The notes: a model not told the origin generated them from the letters alone. A stretch of DNA of 64,000 nucleotides from Robinsoniella sp. (GCA_022788205.1 JALEVQ010000075.1:1-64000), one strand, 5' to 3'. Counted from the stretch's first letter, positions 1 to 8,317 are shown. Numbers and translations are program-made.

Positions 1-69
1 ATGCTGTCCATGCTGGATATGGGAAGTATCGAAAAAGCATTGATAAAGAGAAAATCTACCGTAAAATAA
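1..69 (+). CDS. C-terminal end of an unidentified protein (partial)
   Basis: The first frame is open from base 1 to a TAA at 67-69 and would give about 22 residues rich in Lys, Met and Leu. A hairpin follows 16 bases later, as expected at the end of a gene. Too little is present to name the protein. The ATG at base 1 is probably internal, because no ribosome binding site can be seen. A random open frame is the alternative. Confidence 0.35.
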   Translation: MLSMLDMGSIEKALIKRKSTVK

Positions 70-85
70 GGCATTTCTTCATATG

Positions 86-119
86 ATTCGAACCAGCACC
101 TGTGGGTGCTGGTTCGAAT
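86..119. terminator. Perfect 15-bp hairpin, probable terminator
   Basis: Bases 86-100 are exactly complementary to 105-119 around a 4-base loop. The hairpin lies just after the stop at 69 and before the promoter of the AraC gene. There is no strong T tract, so termination is inferred from position and stability. Confidence 0.6.
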
Positions 120-159
120 AACAGTTTATAAGTTTATCCTGTTTCCGGCTCGGTCCGTA

Positions 160-188
160 TTGCCATTCGGCTTTTCACAAGGTATAAT
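160..188 (+). promoter_or_regulatory. Sigma-A promoter of the AraC regulator gene
   Basis: TTGCCA at 160-165 and TATAAT at 183-188 are separated by 17 bp. This is close to consensus and sits 24 bp upstream of the start codon. Confidence 0.75.
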
Positions 189-212
189 ATAAAATCAAAG
201 GAGGTGCACGCT

Positions 213-1049
213 ATGACTGAAATTTTTAAAAATTCTTATATTGTCCCTGAAAAGGATCTTGTCTCTCTTTCTGTCTACAATGTCGGTTATCAAAAGTGTG
301 AATCGCTCTACACCTGGGGTCCTGGTATCCGCAATCATTATCTGATCCATTACATTATCTCTGGCAAGGGATATTTTAAGGTAAATGGCAGTCTGTATGC
401 CCTCAAAGCTGGAGACTGTTTTCTCGTATATCCAAATCAGGAGATTCTATATTATGCAGACGAAAACGACCCTTGGGAATATTGCTGGATCGGTTTTTCC
501 GGGAGCGACGCCCCTTCCATCCTGGGCGCCACGGATTTTTCGCCTGAGTCTCCCGTCCTCTTCTCCTGCCCTTTCGGGGATGAGATCCAAAAACAGTTTC
601 TATACATCTATGCTATCCGCGGAAATGATTTCAAAAATGCCGTGGAGATGACAGGAAAGCTCTACACGGCACTGGCACTCTTTATGAAAGACACCAACCA
701 GACAAAGAAGCGCGGCACATATGACGGCTATGTCCAAAAAAGCATCGAGTACATCTCCTCCCATTACTCCTATCCCATCACCGTTGAAGATATCGCTCAG
801 TATGCCGGTGTCAGCCGCAGCCATCTGTTCCGCGCCTTTCAGAGCTGCCTGAAACAGTCTCCCAAGGAATATCTGATCTCCTTCCGAATCAAACAGGCCT
901 GCCTTCTCCTGAAAACATCGGATCTGTCGATCACCTCAATCGCAAACTCCGTCGGCTTCGACAACAGTCTGTACTTTTCGAAGGCATTTCACAAAGTAAA
1001 AGGTATGTCGCCTACCCAATATCAGAAGAAGAAACTCGCCTCAAAGTAA
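213..1049 (+). CDS. AraC-family transcriptional regulator with cupin sensor domain
   Basis: A protein of about 278 residues. The first 150 or so resemble the AraC-type cupin ligand-binding domain, including a GDCFLVYPNQ stretch typical of the jelly-roll turn. The last 100 form the double helix-turn-helix, with HYSYPITVEDIAQYAGVSRS as helix-turn-helix 1 and FDNSLYFSKAFHKVKGMSP as helix-turn-helix 2. The start at 213 is preferred over an in-frame GTG at 204, because that GTG lies inside the Shine-Dalgarno AAAGGAGGTG. The gene has its own promoter and a shared terminator downstream. Such regulators usually control sugar-utilisation genes. The target is probably the gene cut off at the left edge, but nothing here shows it. 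Confidence 0.88.
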   Translation: MTEIFKNSYIVPEKDLVSLSVYNVGYQKCESLYTWGPGIRNHYLIHYIISGKGYFKVNGSLYALKAGDCFLVYPNQEILYYADENDPWEYCWIGFSGSDAPSILGATDFSPESPVLFSCPFGDEIQKQFLYIYAIRGNDFKNAVEMTGKLYTALALFMKDTNQTKKRGTYDGYVQKSIEYISSHYSYPITVEDIAQYAGVSRSHLFRAFQSCLKQSPKEYLISFRIKQACLLLKTSDLSITSIANSVGFDNSLYFSKAFHKVKGMSPTQYQKKKLASK

Positions 1050-1126
1050 GCAAAATAAGAGATGCCGAAAATCTTTCTGCATCCCATCCGCGCACGCTCA
1101 TCAAAAAATCATTGGCACATGATAAA

Positions 1127-1170
1127 AAAAGATCGAATGCTTTTGCCTGTATAGCTGCATTCGATCTTTT
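1127..1170. terminator. Bidirectional terminator between the AraC and radical SAM genes
   Basis: Bases 1127-1140 (AAAAGATCGAATGC) pair perfectly with 1157-1170, giving a 14-bp stem. It has T runs on both sides and lies between two convergent genes, only 1 bp from the stop of the minus-strand gene. Confidence 0.85.
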
Positions 1171-1171
1171 C

Positions 1172-2086
1172 TTATACTCCTTCCCCGTCAAACGGTGGGA
1201 TGAAACTCTCCTTCGCCGTATCGCCTTCCTGGATAAATCCATTCTCAATCCCCAAATCCAGGGCATATTCAATCATCCACTCGTATTCCCGCTTCGTGAT
1301 CTTGCGGCTAAGTTCTGGATACTTCTCGATTCCCGGCATCGGTGTATACTGATTCATCAGGCTGATAAAAATTTTATTTCCATACGTCTCTGCCAGATAG
1401 CGCAGAACCGCCTTCGAATCCCTTCGGCATCCAGGCAAAAGCAAGTGGCGCACAATCACACCCTTTCTCATCATGCCATCCTCATCAAACTCTGCTTCTG
1501 AAACCTGGCGCACCATCTCTGCGAGCGCCTGCTTTGCCCAGAAACTGTAATCTTCCGCTCTGGAATATTTCTTTGCGATCTCTCCATCCATATATTTAAA
1601 ATCCGGCAGGTATATGTCCACCAGACCTTCCATTCTGTGAAGTGTCTCTGGCTTCTCATACCCACTACTGTTGTAGACAACCGGAATTTCCAGACCTCTT
1701 TCTTTTGCCTTCTCAAGCGCCTCTGCAATCTGCGGCACATAATGCGTCGGCGTCACCAGATTGATGTTGTGCGCCTTCTGCTCATTCTGAAGCTGCAAAA
1801 AAATATCCGCCAGCCTTTCTATCGTGATTGTTTTTCCAGTCTTCCCATGAGAAATTCCCTCATTCTGACAGAACACACACCCCATCGAACATCCCGAAAA
1901 AAACACGGCACCTGATCCTCGCTCTCCCGAGATACAAGGTTCTTCCCAGAAATGCAGCGCTGCCCGCGCCGCCTTGATTTTCCCGGACACTTTGCAGTAT
2001 CCTATCCTGCCCTCCAGGCGATTTACCTTACATTCTCTCGGACAGAGCACGCACTCCCGCATCCACATCTCCCAATTCTTTTCCAT
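1172..2086 (-). CDS. PflX-like radical SAM protein (pyruvate formate-lyase activase homologue)
   Basis: A 304-residue protein of the radical SAM superfamily. The cluster motif CSMGCVFC sits near residue 66, spaced CxxxCxxC, and is followed by the GxxxG-like SAM region. An N-terminal CVLCPRECKVNR segment adds further cysteines, as in the COG1313/PflX group. These resemble glycyl-radical-enzyme activases, but their substrate is not established. No glycyl radical enzyme lies next to it. The start is supported by AGGTGTGG ahead of the ATG. It is a single gene downstream of, and separated from, the ribosomal operon by that operon's terminator. Confidence 0.85.
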   Translation of the reverse strand: MEKNWEMWMRECVLCPRECKVNRLEGRIGYCKVSGKIKAARAALHFWEEPCISGERGSGAVFFSGCSMGCVFCQNEGISHGKTGKTITIERLADIFLQLQNEQKAHNINLVTPTHYVPQIAEALEKAKERGLEIPVVYNSSGYEKPETLHRMEGLVDIYLPDFKYMDGEIAKKYSRAEDYSFWAKQALAEMVRQVSEAEFDEDGMMRKGVIVRHLLLPGCRRDSKAVLRYLAETYGNKIFISLMNQYTPMPGIEKYPELSRKITKREYEWMIEYALDLGIENGFIQEGDTAKESFIPPFDGEGV

Positions 2087-2142
2087 CGTTCCACACCTCT
2101 TATTTCATCCTGTAAGACCTTTTCCCGCGCGGAAAACTTCGC

Positions 2143-2171
2143 AAAAAAGGCTGCCACTTCCGTGACAGCCT
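2143..2171 (-). terminator. Rho-independent terminator of the alpha operon
   Basis: On the minus strand, AGGCTGTCAC and GTGGCAGCCT form a 10-bp stem with one G-U pair around a GGAA loop, followed by six T residues. It lies about 67 bp beyond the rplQ stop. Confidence 0.88.
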
Positions 2172-2238
2172 CTCTTCCTATTTCATTTTTTTCCACGATT
2201 CCCGCATATCTGCGTCGAACATAGCACCATGACGTCTA

Positions 2239-2775
2239 TTATACTAACTCTAACAGAACTTCCATAGCAGCGTCACCTTTACGCTGACCGATCTTAACGA
2301 TTCTTGTGTAACCACCATTGCGGTTTGCATATTTTGGAGCGATCTCGTCGAATAATTTTGCAACCAGATCAACTTCTTTTGTGTTTTTCTTCTTTCCAGC
2401 AGCCTCTGCAGGAACAGTCTTCACTGGATACAGAACCTTTAACATCTGTCTTCTGGCATGTAATCTGGAAGCGTTGTCTTTCTTTACTTCCTTCTGTACT
2501 TCGTCGTATACGGTTACTTTCTTTCCGTCCACAACTTCTTTTACTCTCTTGCCATCTTTGTCTTTGCGTGCAACTTTTGCTGTCACAGTAACTGTCTCGA
2601 AGTTATCTTTTTCTCTCACTGCCAGTGCGATCAGACCCTCAGCAACTTTGCGGATTTCTTTTGCCTTTGCCTCTGTTGTAACGATCTTGCCGTTGTAAAG
2701 CAGAGCTGTTACCTGATTTCTGATTAATGCTTTTCTCTGATCTGAAGTTCTTGAAAGTTTTCTATAACCTGCCAT
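2239..2775 (-). CDS. rplQ: 50S ribosomal protein L17
   Basis: 178 residues starting MAGYRKLSRTSDQRKALIRN, the L17 signature. It is the last gene of the alpha operon and lies at the exit-tunnel side of the 50S subunit. A longer in-frame start at 2802 is rejected, because GGAGGA lies just ahead of the ATG at 2775. Ordinary bacterial L17 has about 120 residues. Here a charged insert, roughly residues 65-115 and rich in Lys, Val and Asp, splits the fold before the conserved VLYPVKTV-like region. An insert of this kind fits Lachnospiraceae L17 as I remember it, but I have not checked that. Confidence 0.95.
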   Translation of the reverse strand: MAGYRKLSRTSDQRKALIRNQVTALLYNGKIVTTEAKAKEIRKVAEGLIALAVREKDNFETVTVTAKVARKDKDGKRVKEVVDGKKVTVYDEVQKEVKKDNASRLHARRQMLKVLYPVKTVPAEAAGKKKNTKEVDLVAKLFDEIAPKYANRNGGYTRIVKIGQRKGDAAMEVLLELV

Positions 2776-2957
2776 TTTAAATATCCTCCATCTGTGGAAC
2801 ATCGTGACATGCTCTTCGGTCTTACTGCCAGGATGCTTTCTTTTTCCATTAATGTGTCACACCAGACGGCTGTGCCGTTTCTGGCTGATCAGAAGCTGCC
2901 TCTGAGCCAGCCTCCGCTCTTTTCTATCCTCTAAAAGTGTTTTCACACTCTCGATTC

Positions 2958-3917
2958 TTATTCATCACTCGGGTTTAACTGTAATCCGAGTTCTTTCAAT
3001 TTTCCTAATACTTCTTCTAAAGACTTACGTCCCAGATTTCTCACCTTCATCATATCTTCTGAAGTTCTGTTACATAACTCTTCCACAGTATTGATTCCTG
3101 CTCTCTTTAAGCAGTTGTAAGAACGAACAGACAACTCTAACTCGTCAATGTTCATCTCAAGCACTTTCTCTTTCTCATTGTCCTCTTTCTCTACCATAAT
3201 CTCTGCAGATTTTGCATTCTCGGAGAGGTCAATGAACAGGCTCAAATGCTCGCTCAATACTTTCGCCGCTAAGCTGACTGCCTCATCAGGAGCCAGAGTG
3301 CCGTTTGTGTAAACGTCCAATGTCAGCTTGTCATAGTCAGTAATCTGACCGACACGCGTGTTCTGCACTGTCAGATTTACACGCTCTACCGGTGTATAGA
3401 TCGAGTCAACCGCAATCACACCGATCGGCATATCCTCATTCTTTCCTTTTTCAGCGCTCACATAGCCGCGTCCCTTTGTGATCGTCAATTCCATGTACAG
3501 CTTGCTGTCCGGTCCGCCGTTCAAAGTAGCGATAACCTGATCCGGATTCATGATCTCGATATCCTGATCCACCTGAATGTCAGCAGCCGTCACAACGCCT
3601 TCGCCTTCAAATTCGATGTAAGCTACTTTTGCTTCATTTGTCTCACTCTTGTTCTGAATCGCCAGTGATTTGATGTTCATGATAATCTCAGTCACATCTT
3701 CTTTTACACCTGGGATCGAGCTGAATTCATGCAGCACACCTTCAATCTTCACCTGGCTTACAGCAGCACCCGGCAAAGAAGAAAGCATAATTCTTCTTAA
3801 AGAATTACCCAGAGTCGTTCCATAGCCTCTTTCCAGCGGCTCTACAACAAATCTGCCGTATTTTTTATCCTCTGATATCTCAGCTATCTCAATTTTTGGT
3901 TTATTAAAATCGAACAC
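2958..3917 (-). CDS. rpoA: DNA-directed RNA polymerase alpha subunit
   Basis: 319 residues. The N-terminal dimerisation domain carries the signature [20 protein letters not shown]. The C-terminal domain ends with [19 protein letters not shown], the UP-element and activator-contacting part. The start is a GTG at 3917 (reading [12 protein letters not shown]), because AAAGGAGG stands just before it. The frame is open for another 53 codons upstream with an ATG at 4076, but those codons have no counterpart in RpoA and are treated as leader. The gene lies between rpsD and rplQ, as in other Firmicutes. Confidence 0.95.
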   Translation of the reverse strand: MFDFNKPKIEIAEISEDKKYGRFVVEPLERGYGTTLGNSLRRIMLSSLPGAAVSQVKIEGVLHEFSSIPGVKEDVTEIIMNIKSLAIQNKSETNEAKVAYIEFEGEGVVTAADIQVDQDIEIMNPDQVIATLNGGPDSKLYMELTITKGRGYVSAEKGKNEDMPIGVIAVDSIYTPVERVNLTVQNTRVGQITDYDKLTLDVYTNGTLAPDEAVSLAAKVLSEHLSLFIDLSENAKSAEIMVEKEDNEKEKVLEMNIDELELSVRSYNCLKRAGINTVEELCNRTSEDMMKVRNLGRKSLEEVLGKLKELGLQLNPSDE

Positions 3918-4153
3918 TAGAAAAGCCCCTCCTTTTGGGTAATCATTATTTTTGAGGGCAACAAAATCATGTATGCCTATAGTTACTGAACGCCTCTGCG
4001 TTTCTTCCGGGCGCACTTGTCGATTCTGCATCGCTTTTTTGCGCTCTTCCGTCCCGTCGGAGGCTTCTTCGTTCATTCCCTATAATATACAAGACGAATT
4101 GCCAGACTCTGCATTGCAAAGTCACAGCAATTCTTCTCATTATCCATGATTTA

Positions 4154-4747
4154 TTATTTGGAATACAACTCGACGATCAGCATCTCGTTTACTGGAACAT
4201 CGATGACTTCTCTGGATGGAAGCTCTTTTACAGTTGCCTTTAAAGCCTCTGTGTCTGCCTCGATCCATTCTGGAACCAGTCTGCCTGATGTTGCATCCAG
4301 AATGTCTTTATATCTCTGAGAACCTTTGCATTTCTCTTTGATCTCGATCACATCGCCAGCTTTTACTAAGTAAGATGGAATGTTAACCTGTTTTCCATTT
4401 ACCAAAATATGTTTGTGGTCAACGATCTGTCTAGCTTCTTTTCTTGTTCTTGCCATGCCTGCTCTGAACACTACGTTGTCCAGTCTGGACTCCAGCATTG
4501 TCATCAGGTTTGCACCTGTCATGCCTGGCATCTTCTCAGCTTTTTCATAATAGTTTCTGAAAGGTTTTTCCAGAACGCCAGAGATGAATTTTGCTTTCTG
4601 TTTCTCTCTCAGCTGTAAACCGTACTCACTCATCTTACGGTTTGCTCTCTTTAATTCCCTGTTAGATTTCTTATCTATTCCTAAATACATTGGCTCCAAA
4701 CCAAGGGATCTACATCTTTTCAGTACAGGAACTCTGTTAATAGCCAT
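4154..4747 (-). CDS. rpsD: 30S ribosomal protein S4
   Basis: 197 residues. The N-terminal part carries CRSLGLEP, and the S4 RNA-binding domain (about residues 88-150) has ESRLDNVVFRAGMARTRKEA, the family signature. S4 starts 30S assembly by binding the 5' domain of 16S rRNA, and in many bacteria it represses its own operon. The N-terminal zinc-binding cysteine cluster seen in some S4 proteins is absent. The ATG at 4747 follows AGGAGGT, about 11 bases upstream. It lies in the alpha operon between rpsK and rpoA, with a 236-bp spacer before rpoA. Confidence 0.96.
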   Translation of the reverse strand: MAINRVPVLKRCRSLGLEPMYLGIDKKSNRELKRANRKMSEYGLQLREKQKAKFISGVLEKPFRNYYEKAEKMPGMTGANLMTMLESRLDNVVFRAGMARTRKEARQIVDHKHILVNGKQVNIPSYLVKAGDVIEIKEKCKGSQRYKDILDATSGRLVPEWIEADTEALKATVKELPSREVIDVPVNEMLIVELYSK

Positions 4748-4766
4748 CTCGATCTATACCTCCTAA

Positions 4767-5162
4767 TTAGACTCTTCTGCGTTTTGGTGGACGACATCCG
4801 TTGTGTGGTACCGGAGTTACGTCTGTAATACTTGTTACCTCAAGACCACATGCCTGAAGAGCACGGATTGCTGCCTCACGTCCTGATCCTGGACCTTTTA
4901 CCATAACGTCTACTGTCTTAAGACCGTGGATTAACGCTGCTTTTGTCGCAGTCTCTGCTGCCATCTGAGCTGCATAAGGAGTAGATTTTCTTGAACCTCT
5001 AAATCCAAGACCACCAGCACTTGCCCATGATAAAGCATTTCCCTCTGCATCTGTCAATGTCACGATTGTGTTATTGAAAGATGACTGGATATGTGCCTGT
5101 CCGCGTTCAACGTTTTTCTTAACACGCTTTTTTGTCACTTTTTTTGTAACTTTTTTAGCCAT
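4767..5162 (-). CDS. rpsK: 30S ribosomal protein S11
   Basis: 131 residues with a lysine-rich start and the core signature GRDAxxRAL-like stretch [20 protein letters not shown]. The C-terminal end is the universal [12 protein letters not shown]. It forms the platform of the 30S subunit, next to S6/S18 and the 3' end of 16S rRNA. The ribosome binding site is weak (AGTAGGTTAG). It is spaced 35 bp from rpsM and 19 bp from rpsD, consistent with one operon. Confidence 0.96.
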   Translation of the reverse strand: MAKKVTKKVTKKRVKKNVERGQAHIQSSFNNTIVTLTDAEGNALSWASAGGLGFRGSRKSTPYAAQMAAETATKAALIHGLKTVDVMVKGPGSGREAAIRALQACGLEVTSITDVTPVPHNGCRPPKRRRV

Positions 5163-5197
5163 TTCTAAACTAACCTACTTTCTCAATTATTCAATGA

Positions 5198-5566
5198 TTA
5201 TTTCTTCTTATTAGCTACTGTTCTCTTAGGACCTTTTCTTGTTCTTGCGATTGTCTTTGTCTTCTGACCACGAACTGGAAGTCCTTTTCTATGACGGATT
5301 CCTCTATAGCATCCGATTTCCTGTAATCTCTTAATGTTAAGAGCGATTTCTCTTCTTAAATCACCTTCAACAGTGTGTTCTGCATCGATCACATCACGAA
5401 TTCTTCCTACTTCTTCATCTGTCAAATCTCTGACGCGAGTGTCAGGATTTACATTTGCTTTCTCCAGAATCTTCGTTGCGCTTACTCTACCGATTCCGTA
5501 GATGTAAGTTAATCCGATCTCTACACGTTTTTCTCTTGGTAAGTCTACACCAGCAATACGAGCCAT
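5198..5566 (-). CDS. rpsM: 30S ribosomal protein S13
   Basis: 122 residues beginning [20 protein letters not shown] and carrying [20 protein letters not shown] near the C-terminus, both diagnostic. It is located in the 30S head, where it contacts tRNA and forms bridge B1. GGAGG stands 9 bases before the ATG. It is preceded by a 313-bp untranslated stretch after rpmJ, which is unusually long for this operon. Confidence 0.96.
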   Translation of the reverse strand: MARIAGVDLPREKRVEIGLTYIYGIGRVSATKILEKANVNPDTRVRDLTDEEVGRIRDVIDAEHTVEGDLRREIALNIKRLQEIGCYRGIRHRKGLPVRGQKTKTIARTRKGPKRTVANKKK

Positions 5567-5879
5567 GTAATATTTCCTCCATTTTCTTCCAAGATTATGC
5601 CAATACGCAGCTCACCGCTCCTGCGATGCCTGAAATGTTGTGCGCACACCATAACCTATGTCATATTGTTCCTAATTGAGGCATCACAAAGGACGCCCAG
5701 CCGCAAAACTACGACCTTTCCGATACTACTTTTCTCGGTATTAAAAAGCAATATCCCAATGGGGTTTCCACTGTTTATAATTATAAAATATCAGTACAAA
5801 CAACACCTCCTGGTGGTTCATACTGCAGCCGCACAAAAAATTATTCTGCACATCAAAATAATGCGCAAAGGGACTTTAA
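5567..5879 (-). promoter_or_regulatory. 313-bp rpmJ-rpsM spacer, candidate autoregulatory leader
   Basis: No gene is visible. On the minus strand the segment holds CACC-AGGA-GGTG at 5800-5816, a small hairpin with a Shine-Dalgarno sequence in its loop. A nearly identical 17-mer occurs in the rpsN-rpsH spacer at 12526-12542. Further on is an AT-rich TATAAT stretch and a CCCCATTGGG partial palindrome. Position and length suggest an mRNA leader for S4- or S13-type feedback, which is inference. An internal promoter is possible, but no good -35 was found. Confidence 0.4.
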
Positions 5880-5993
5880 TCAACCCTGTCTCTGTTTGTG
5901 TTTAGGATTTTCACAGATAACTCTGATGCTTCCTTTTCTTTTAATGATCTTGCATTTTTCACAAATAGGTTTTACTGATGATCTAACCTTCAT
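5880..5993 (-). CDS. rpmJ: 50S ribosomal protein L36
   Basis: 37 residues starting [20 protein letters not shown]. It carries the zinc ligands CxxC...C...H (Cys11, Cys14, Cys27 and the His in NPKHKQRQG), so this is the zinc-binding form. The start at 5993 is fixed by AAAGGAGG 9 bases upstream; a longer frame to 6074 is spurious. It is the first gene after a strong promoter and opens the alpha operon. Confidence 0.96.
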   Translation of the reverse strand: MKVRSSVKPICEKCKIIKRKGSIRVICENPKHKQRQG

Positions 5994-6087
5994 TTGGTTA
6001 ATCCTCCTTTCACAGTTATCGAATCCGCCCTCTTCAGTACCGGGCTTTTCGATGTTCAAAAAACATCTCCACAAAAGTTCGCTTCAA

Positions 6088-6116
6088 ATTATACCACCTG
6101 CTCTTTAAAAAAGCAA
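6088..6116 (-). promoter_or_regulatory. Promoter of rpmJ-rpsM-rpsK-rpsD-rpoA-rplQ
   Basis: On the minus strand TTGCTT (6116-6111) and TATAAT (6093-6088) are spaced by 17 bp. The -35 and spacer lie inside an imperfect inverted repeat (ACCACCTGC at 6093-6101 against GCAAGTGGT at 6113-6121), so the promoter coincides with a hairpin just downstream of infA. Confidence 0.75.
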
Positions 6117-6152
6117 GTGGTATTTTATCAAATTTTATTGATTTTTCGCCAT

Positions 6153-6371
6153 TTATTTATCTCTCCATGTGATTCTGCCTTTTGACAAATCATATGGAGA
6201 AAGTTCGATTTTTACTTTGTCTCCCGGAAGAATTCTGATAAAATTCATTCTCAGTTTTCCGCTGATATGTGCCAGCACGACATGCTTATTCTCCAATTCC
6301 ACCTTGAACATCGCATTTGGCAGTTTCTCCAGCACTGTTCCTTCTACTTCAATAACATCTGCTCTTGACAT
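6153..6371 (-). CDS. infA: Translation initiation factor IF-1
   Basis: 72 residues, the usual size, with the S1/OB fold and the signature [20 protein letters not shown] plus [18 protein letters not shown]. It binds the ribosomal A site during initiation together with IF-2 and IF-3. AGGAGG lies upstream of the ATG at 6371. It follows map and the KOW gene, as in the spc-type arrangement of Firmicutes, and is followed by the rpmJ promoter. Confidence 0.96.
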   Translation of the reverse strand: MSRADVIEVEGTVLEKLPNAMFKVELENKHVVLAHISGKLRMNFIRILPGDKVKIELSPYDLSKGRITWRDK

Positions 6372-6420
6372 CTGATTTTAAACCTCCTGAAATTCATTTT
6401 TCTCTCTCGCTGCCCTCTCA

Positions 6421-6457
6421 TGATTGGCAGGGACGCCGCCAGGCGTCATATCCGTTT
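6421..6457 (+). repeat. Interspersed repeat family A, short copy
   Basis: 37 bp with the palindrome GACGCCGCCAGGCGTC at its centre. It matches 38940-38976 at 34 of 37 positions, with no gaps, over 32 kb away. It overlaps the last codons of the KOW gene. Strand is given relative to the copy at 38940. Confidence 0.7.
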
Positions 6458-6709
6458 CTTATAACATTTCAGCACATACTTAATCTTTTCATCTGTGATG
6501 GACTGCTGTGGAAAGTTCTTCCATTCCTCCGGGATCTTTTTTATCACCTGCATATGTCTCCGATTTTTTTTCTTTGGCTTTGCAAGCGGTCTGTGTTCCC
6601 CGTCTACCAGAAAAACGATATCGCCTTCCTCTCCCCAGATCACATAGACCTGTCCTCTGTCATGTCCTGCCATCGAAATGGCAAGCATTCCTCTCTCATA
6701 ATGTTCCAT
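6446..6709 (-). CDS. KOW-domain (L14e/L27e-like) RNA-binding protein
   Basis: 87 basic residues. A KOW-like beta segment (GMLAISMAGHDRGQVYVIWG) is followed by a lysine-rich tail. Proteins of this COG2163 type sit between map and infA in many Firmicutes, and their ribosome-linked role is suspected but not proven. The start at 6709 is chosen over 6751, because GGAGGTAAAG directly precedes it. Its distal end contains a copy of repeat family A, which supplies the last few codons (ending CYKKRI). That may have altered the C-terminus. Confidence 0.8.
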   Translation of the reverse strand: MEHYERGMLAISMAGHDRGQVYVIWGEEGDIVFLVDGEHRPLAKPKKKNRRHMQVIKKIPEEWKNFPQQSITDEKIKYVLKCYKKRI

Positions 6710-6737
6710 CTTTACCTCCAAGGGCGCACCCCGAAAT

Positions 6738-7499
6738 CTATCTGTCCTCATACAGAGTCAGCAATTCCGGCTCGCCATCCGTGATCAACACGGTATTCTC
6801 ATAATGTGCTGACAATGAGCCATCCTCTGTCACAACGGTCCAATCGTCATCCAGCCATGCCACATCCGGACGCCCTATATTGATCATCGGCTCAATTGCC
6901 AGTGTCATTCCCGGCATCAGCTTAATTCCTTTTCTCCTCTGTGGGAAATTCGGGATCTGCGGATCTTCGTGGAGATGAGTTCCAATTCCATGACCGACCA
7001 AATCTTCCACCACACCGTAGCCGAACGAACGTGCATATTCTCCGATCGCTCTCGAGATGTCAAACAGATAACATCCCGCCTTCGCATACTTAATGCCCTC
7101 AAAAAAGCTCTGTCTTGTCACATCAATCAGCTTTTGTGCTTCAGGCGCAATTTTTCCGACAGCGTGTGTTCGTGCGGCATCAGAGTGATATCCCTTGTAG
7201 ATCAGTCCTGCATCCAGACTGACAATATCTCCCTCCTGGAGAATGCGGTGTTTTGAAGGGATTCCATGAACCACCTCGTCATTGACTGAAACACAGATGG
7301 AAGCCGGATATCCATTATAATGTAAGAAGTTCGGCACACAGCCCATGCTTCGTATCAGCTGCTCGCCTAAACGATCAATGTCTTTCGTGGAGATTCCAGG
7401 TTTGATTGCCCGTTCCAGTTCCTTGTGAACAATCCCAAGCAATCTCCCTGATTCTCGCATCAATTCAATTTCTTTTGCAGATTTTATTGTGACTGACAT
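6738..7499 (-). CDS. map: Methionine aminopeptidase, type I
   Basis: 253 residues removing the initiator Met from nascent proteins. Metal ligands are visible: Asp in SLDAGLIYKGYHSDAART (two Asp), His in GHGIGTHLHEDP, Glu in AIEPMINIG and Glu in TVVTEDGSLSAHYENTV. Type Ia lacks the zinc-finger extension, as here. The ATG at 7499 follows GGAGCG. It lies 4 bp from the adk stop, so the two are translationally close. Confidence 0.96.
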   Translation of the reverse strand: MSVTIKSAKEIELMRESGRLLGIVHKELERAIKPGISTKDIDRLGEQLIRSMGCVPNFLHYNGYPASICVSVNDEVVHGIPSKHRILQEGDIVSLDAGLIYKGYHSDAARTHAVGKIAPEAQKLIDVTRQSFFEGIKYAKAGCYLFDISRAIGEYARSFGYGVVEDLVGHGIGTHLHEDPQIPNFPQRRKGIKLMPGMTLAIEPMINIGRPDVAWLDDDWTVVTEDGSLSAHYENTVLITDGEPELLTLYEDR

Positions 7500-7503
7500 A
7501 TAT

Positions 7504-8148
7504 TTACGCTCCTAAAATCTCAACGATTGCAGCAAAAACATCTTCCATGTCAACAGTGCCATCTACTTCTTTTAACACGCCTGATTTTGTGTAATAGTCA
7601 ATCAGTGGCTGTGTCTGATCGTGATATACTGTGAGACGTTTCTGTACAGTCTCTGGCTTGTCATCATCACGCAGGATCAGTTTCTCACCACATGCATCGC
7701 AGATATTCTCCACTTTTGTCGGGTTGTATACTACATGATATGTAGCGCCGCAGCCCACACACGCTCTTCTTCCGCCCATACGGCTGATGATATTCTCATC
7801 TGGAACTTCCACATTAATCGCATAATCGATCTTCTCGCCCAGTTTCTCCAGTGCAGTGTCAAGACTCTCTGCCTGCGGGATGGTTCTTGGAAATCCGTCC
7901 AGAACATATCCGTTCTTGCAGTCATCCTGCTGAACTCTGTCCACTACGAGATCCACTACAAGCTCATCTGGAACCAGCAGTCCCTGATCCATGTAAGTTT
8001 TTGCTTTTTTTCCGAGTTCTGTGCCGTTTTTGATGTTTGCTCTGAAAATATCTCCTGTTGAGATATGTGGGATCTCATATTTTGCAGCGATTTTCTTTGC
8101 CTGTGTTCCTTTTCCTGCACCTGGTGCTCCTAACATAATAATTTTCAT
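7504..8148 (-). CDS. adk: Adenylate kinase, zinc-LID type
   Basis: 214 residues converting ATP and AMP to two ADP. The P-loop is [11 protein letters not shown] (residues 7-17), and the AMP-binding region includes HISTGDIFR. The LID domain carries CVGCGATYH and ICDAC, four cysteines that bind zinc as in Gram-positive enzymes. The start codon at 8148 has no Shine-Dalgarno within 15 bases. A strong GAGG lies about 53 bases upstream on the far side of a hairpin (see 8149-8207). Confidence 0.96.
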   Translation of the reverse strand: MKIIMLGAPGAGKGTQAKKIAAKYEIPHISTGDIFRANIKNGTELGKKAKTYMDQGLLVPDELVVDLVVDRVQQDDCKNGYVLDGFPRTIPQAESLDTALEKLGEKIDYAINVEVPDENIISRMGGRRACVGCGATYHVVYNPTKVENICDACGEKLILRDDDKPETVQKRLTVYHDQTQPLIDYYTKSGVLKEVDGTVDMEDVFAAIVEILGA

Positions 8149-8207
8149 AGTTCTTTTGTGGTTGTCTGCCTGTGTGATCTTTCACACAAGCCAACCACCC
8201 CTCCTTT
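8149..8207 (-). promoter_or_regulatory. Hairpin between Shine-Dalgarno and start codon of adk
   Basis: On the minus strand AAAGGAGG (8207-8200) is followed by GTGGTTG (8198-8192), an inner stem TGTGTGA/TCACACA (8188-8171) and CAACCAC (8164-8158), then 9 bases AAAAGAACT and the ATG. Folding the stem brings the ribosome binding site to a normal distance of about 9 bases from the start. Whether this serves as a switch is inference. Confidence 0.6.
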
Positions 8208-8288
8208 CTGTCGAATGAGATTTGTTAAAATTTCTTTCTTGGTAAATATAAAATCTGACGTTGCTGCGCCCTTTTACCCTTTACTCCC

Positions 8289-8317
8289 ATTTTATTACAG
8301 AACGATCGTATTATCAA
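8289..8317 (-). promoter_or_regulatory. Internal promoter upstream of adk
   Basis: On the minus strand TTGATA (8317-8312) and TAAAAT (8294-8289) are spaced 17 bp, in the 276-bp spacer between secY and adk. It would drive adk-map-KOW-infA separately from the ribosomal genes and transcribe the adk leader hairpin. The rest of the spacer (8318-8424) holds a CACCTTC...GAAGGTG hairpin soon after the secY stop. Confidence 0.6.

Noticed and set aside
3918..4076. A 53-codon in-frame extension upstream of rpoA with an ATG at 4076
   Set aside because: The extension has no RpoA counterpart, and AAAGGAGG lies just before the GTG at 3917; it is untranslated spacer.
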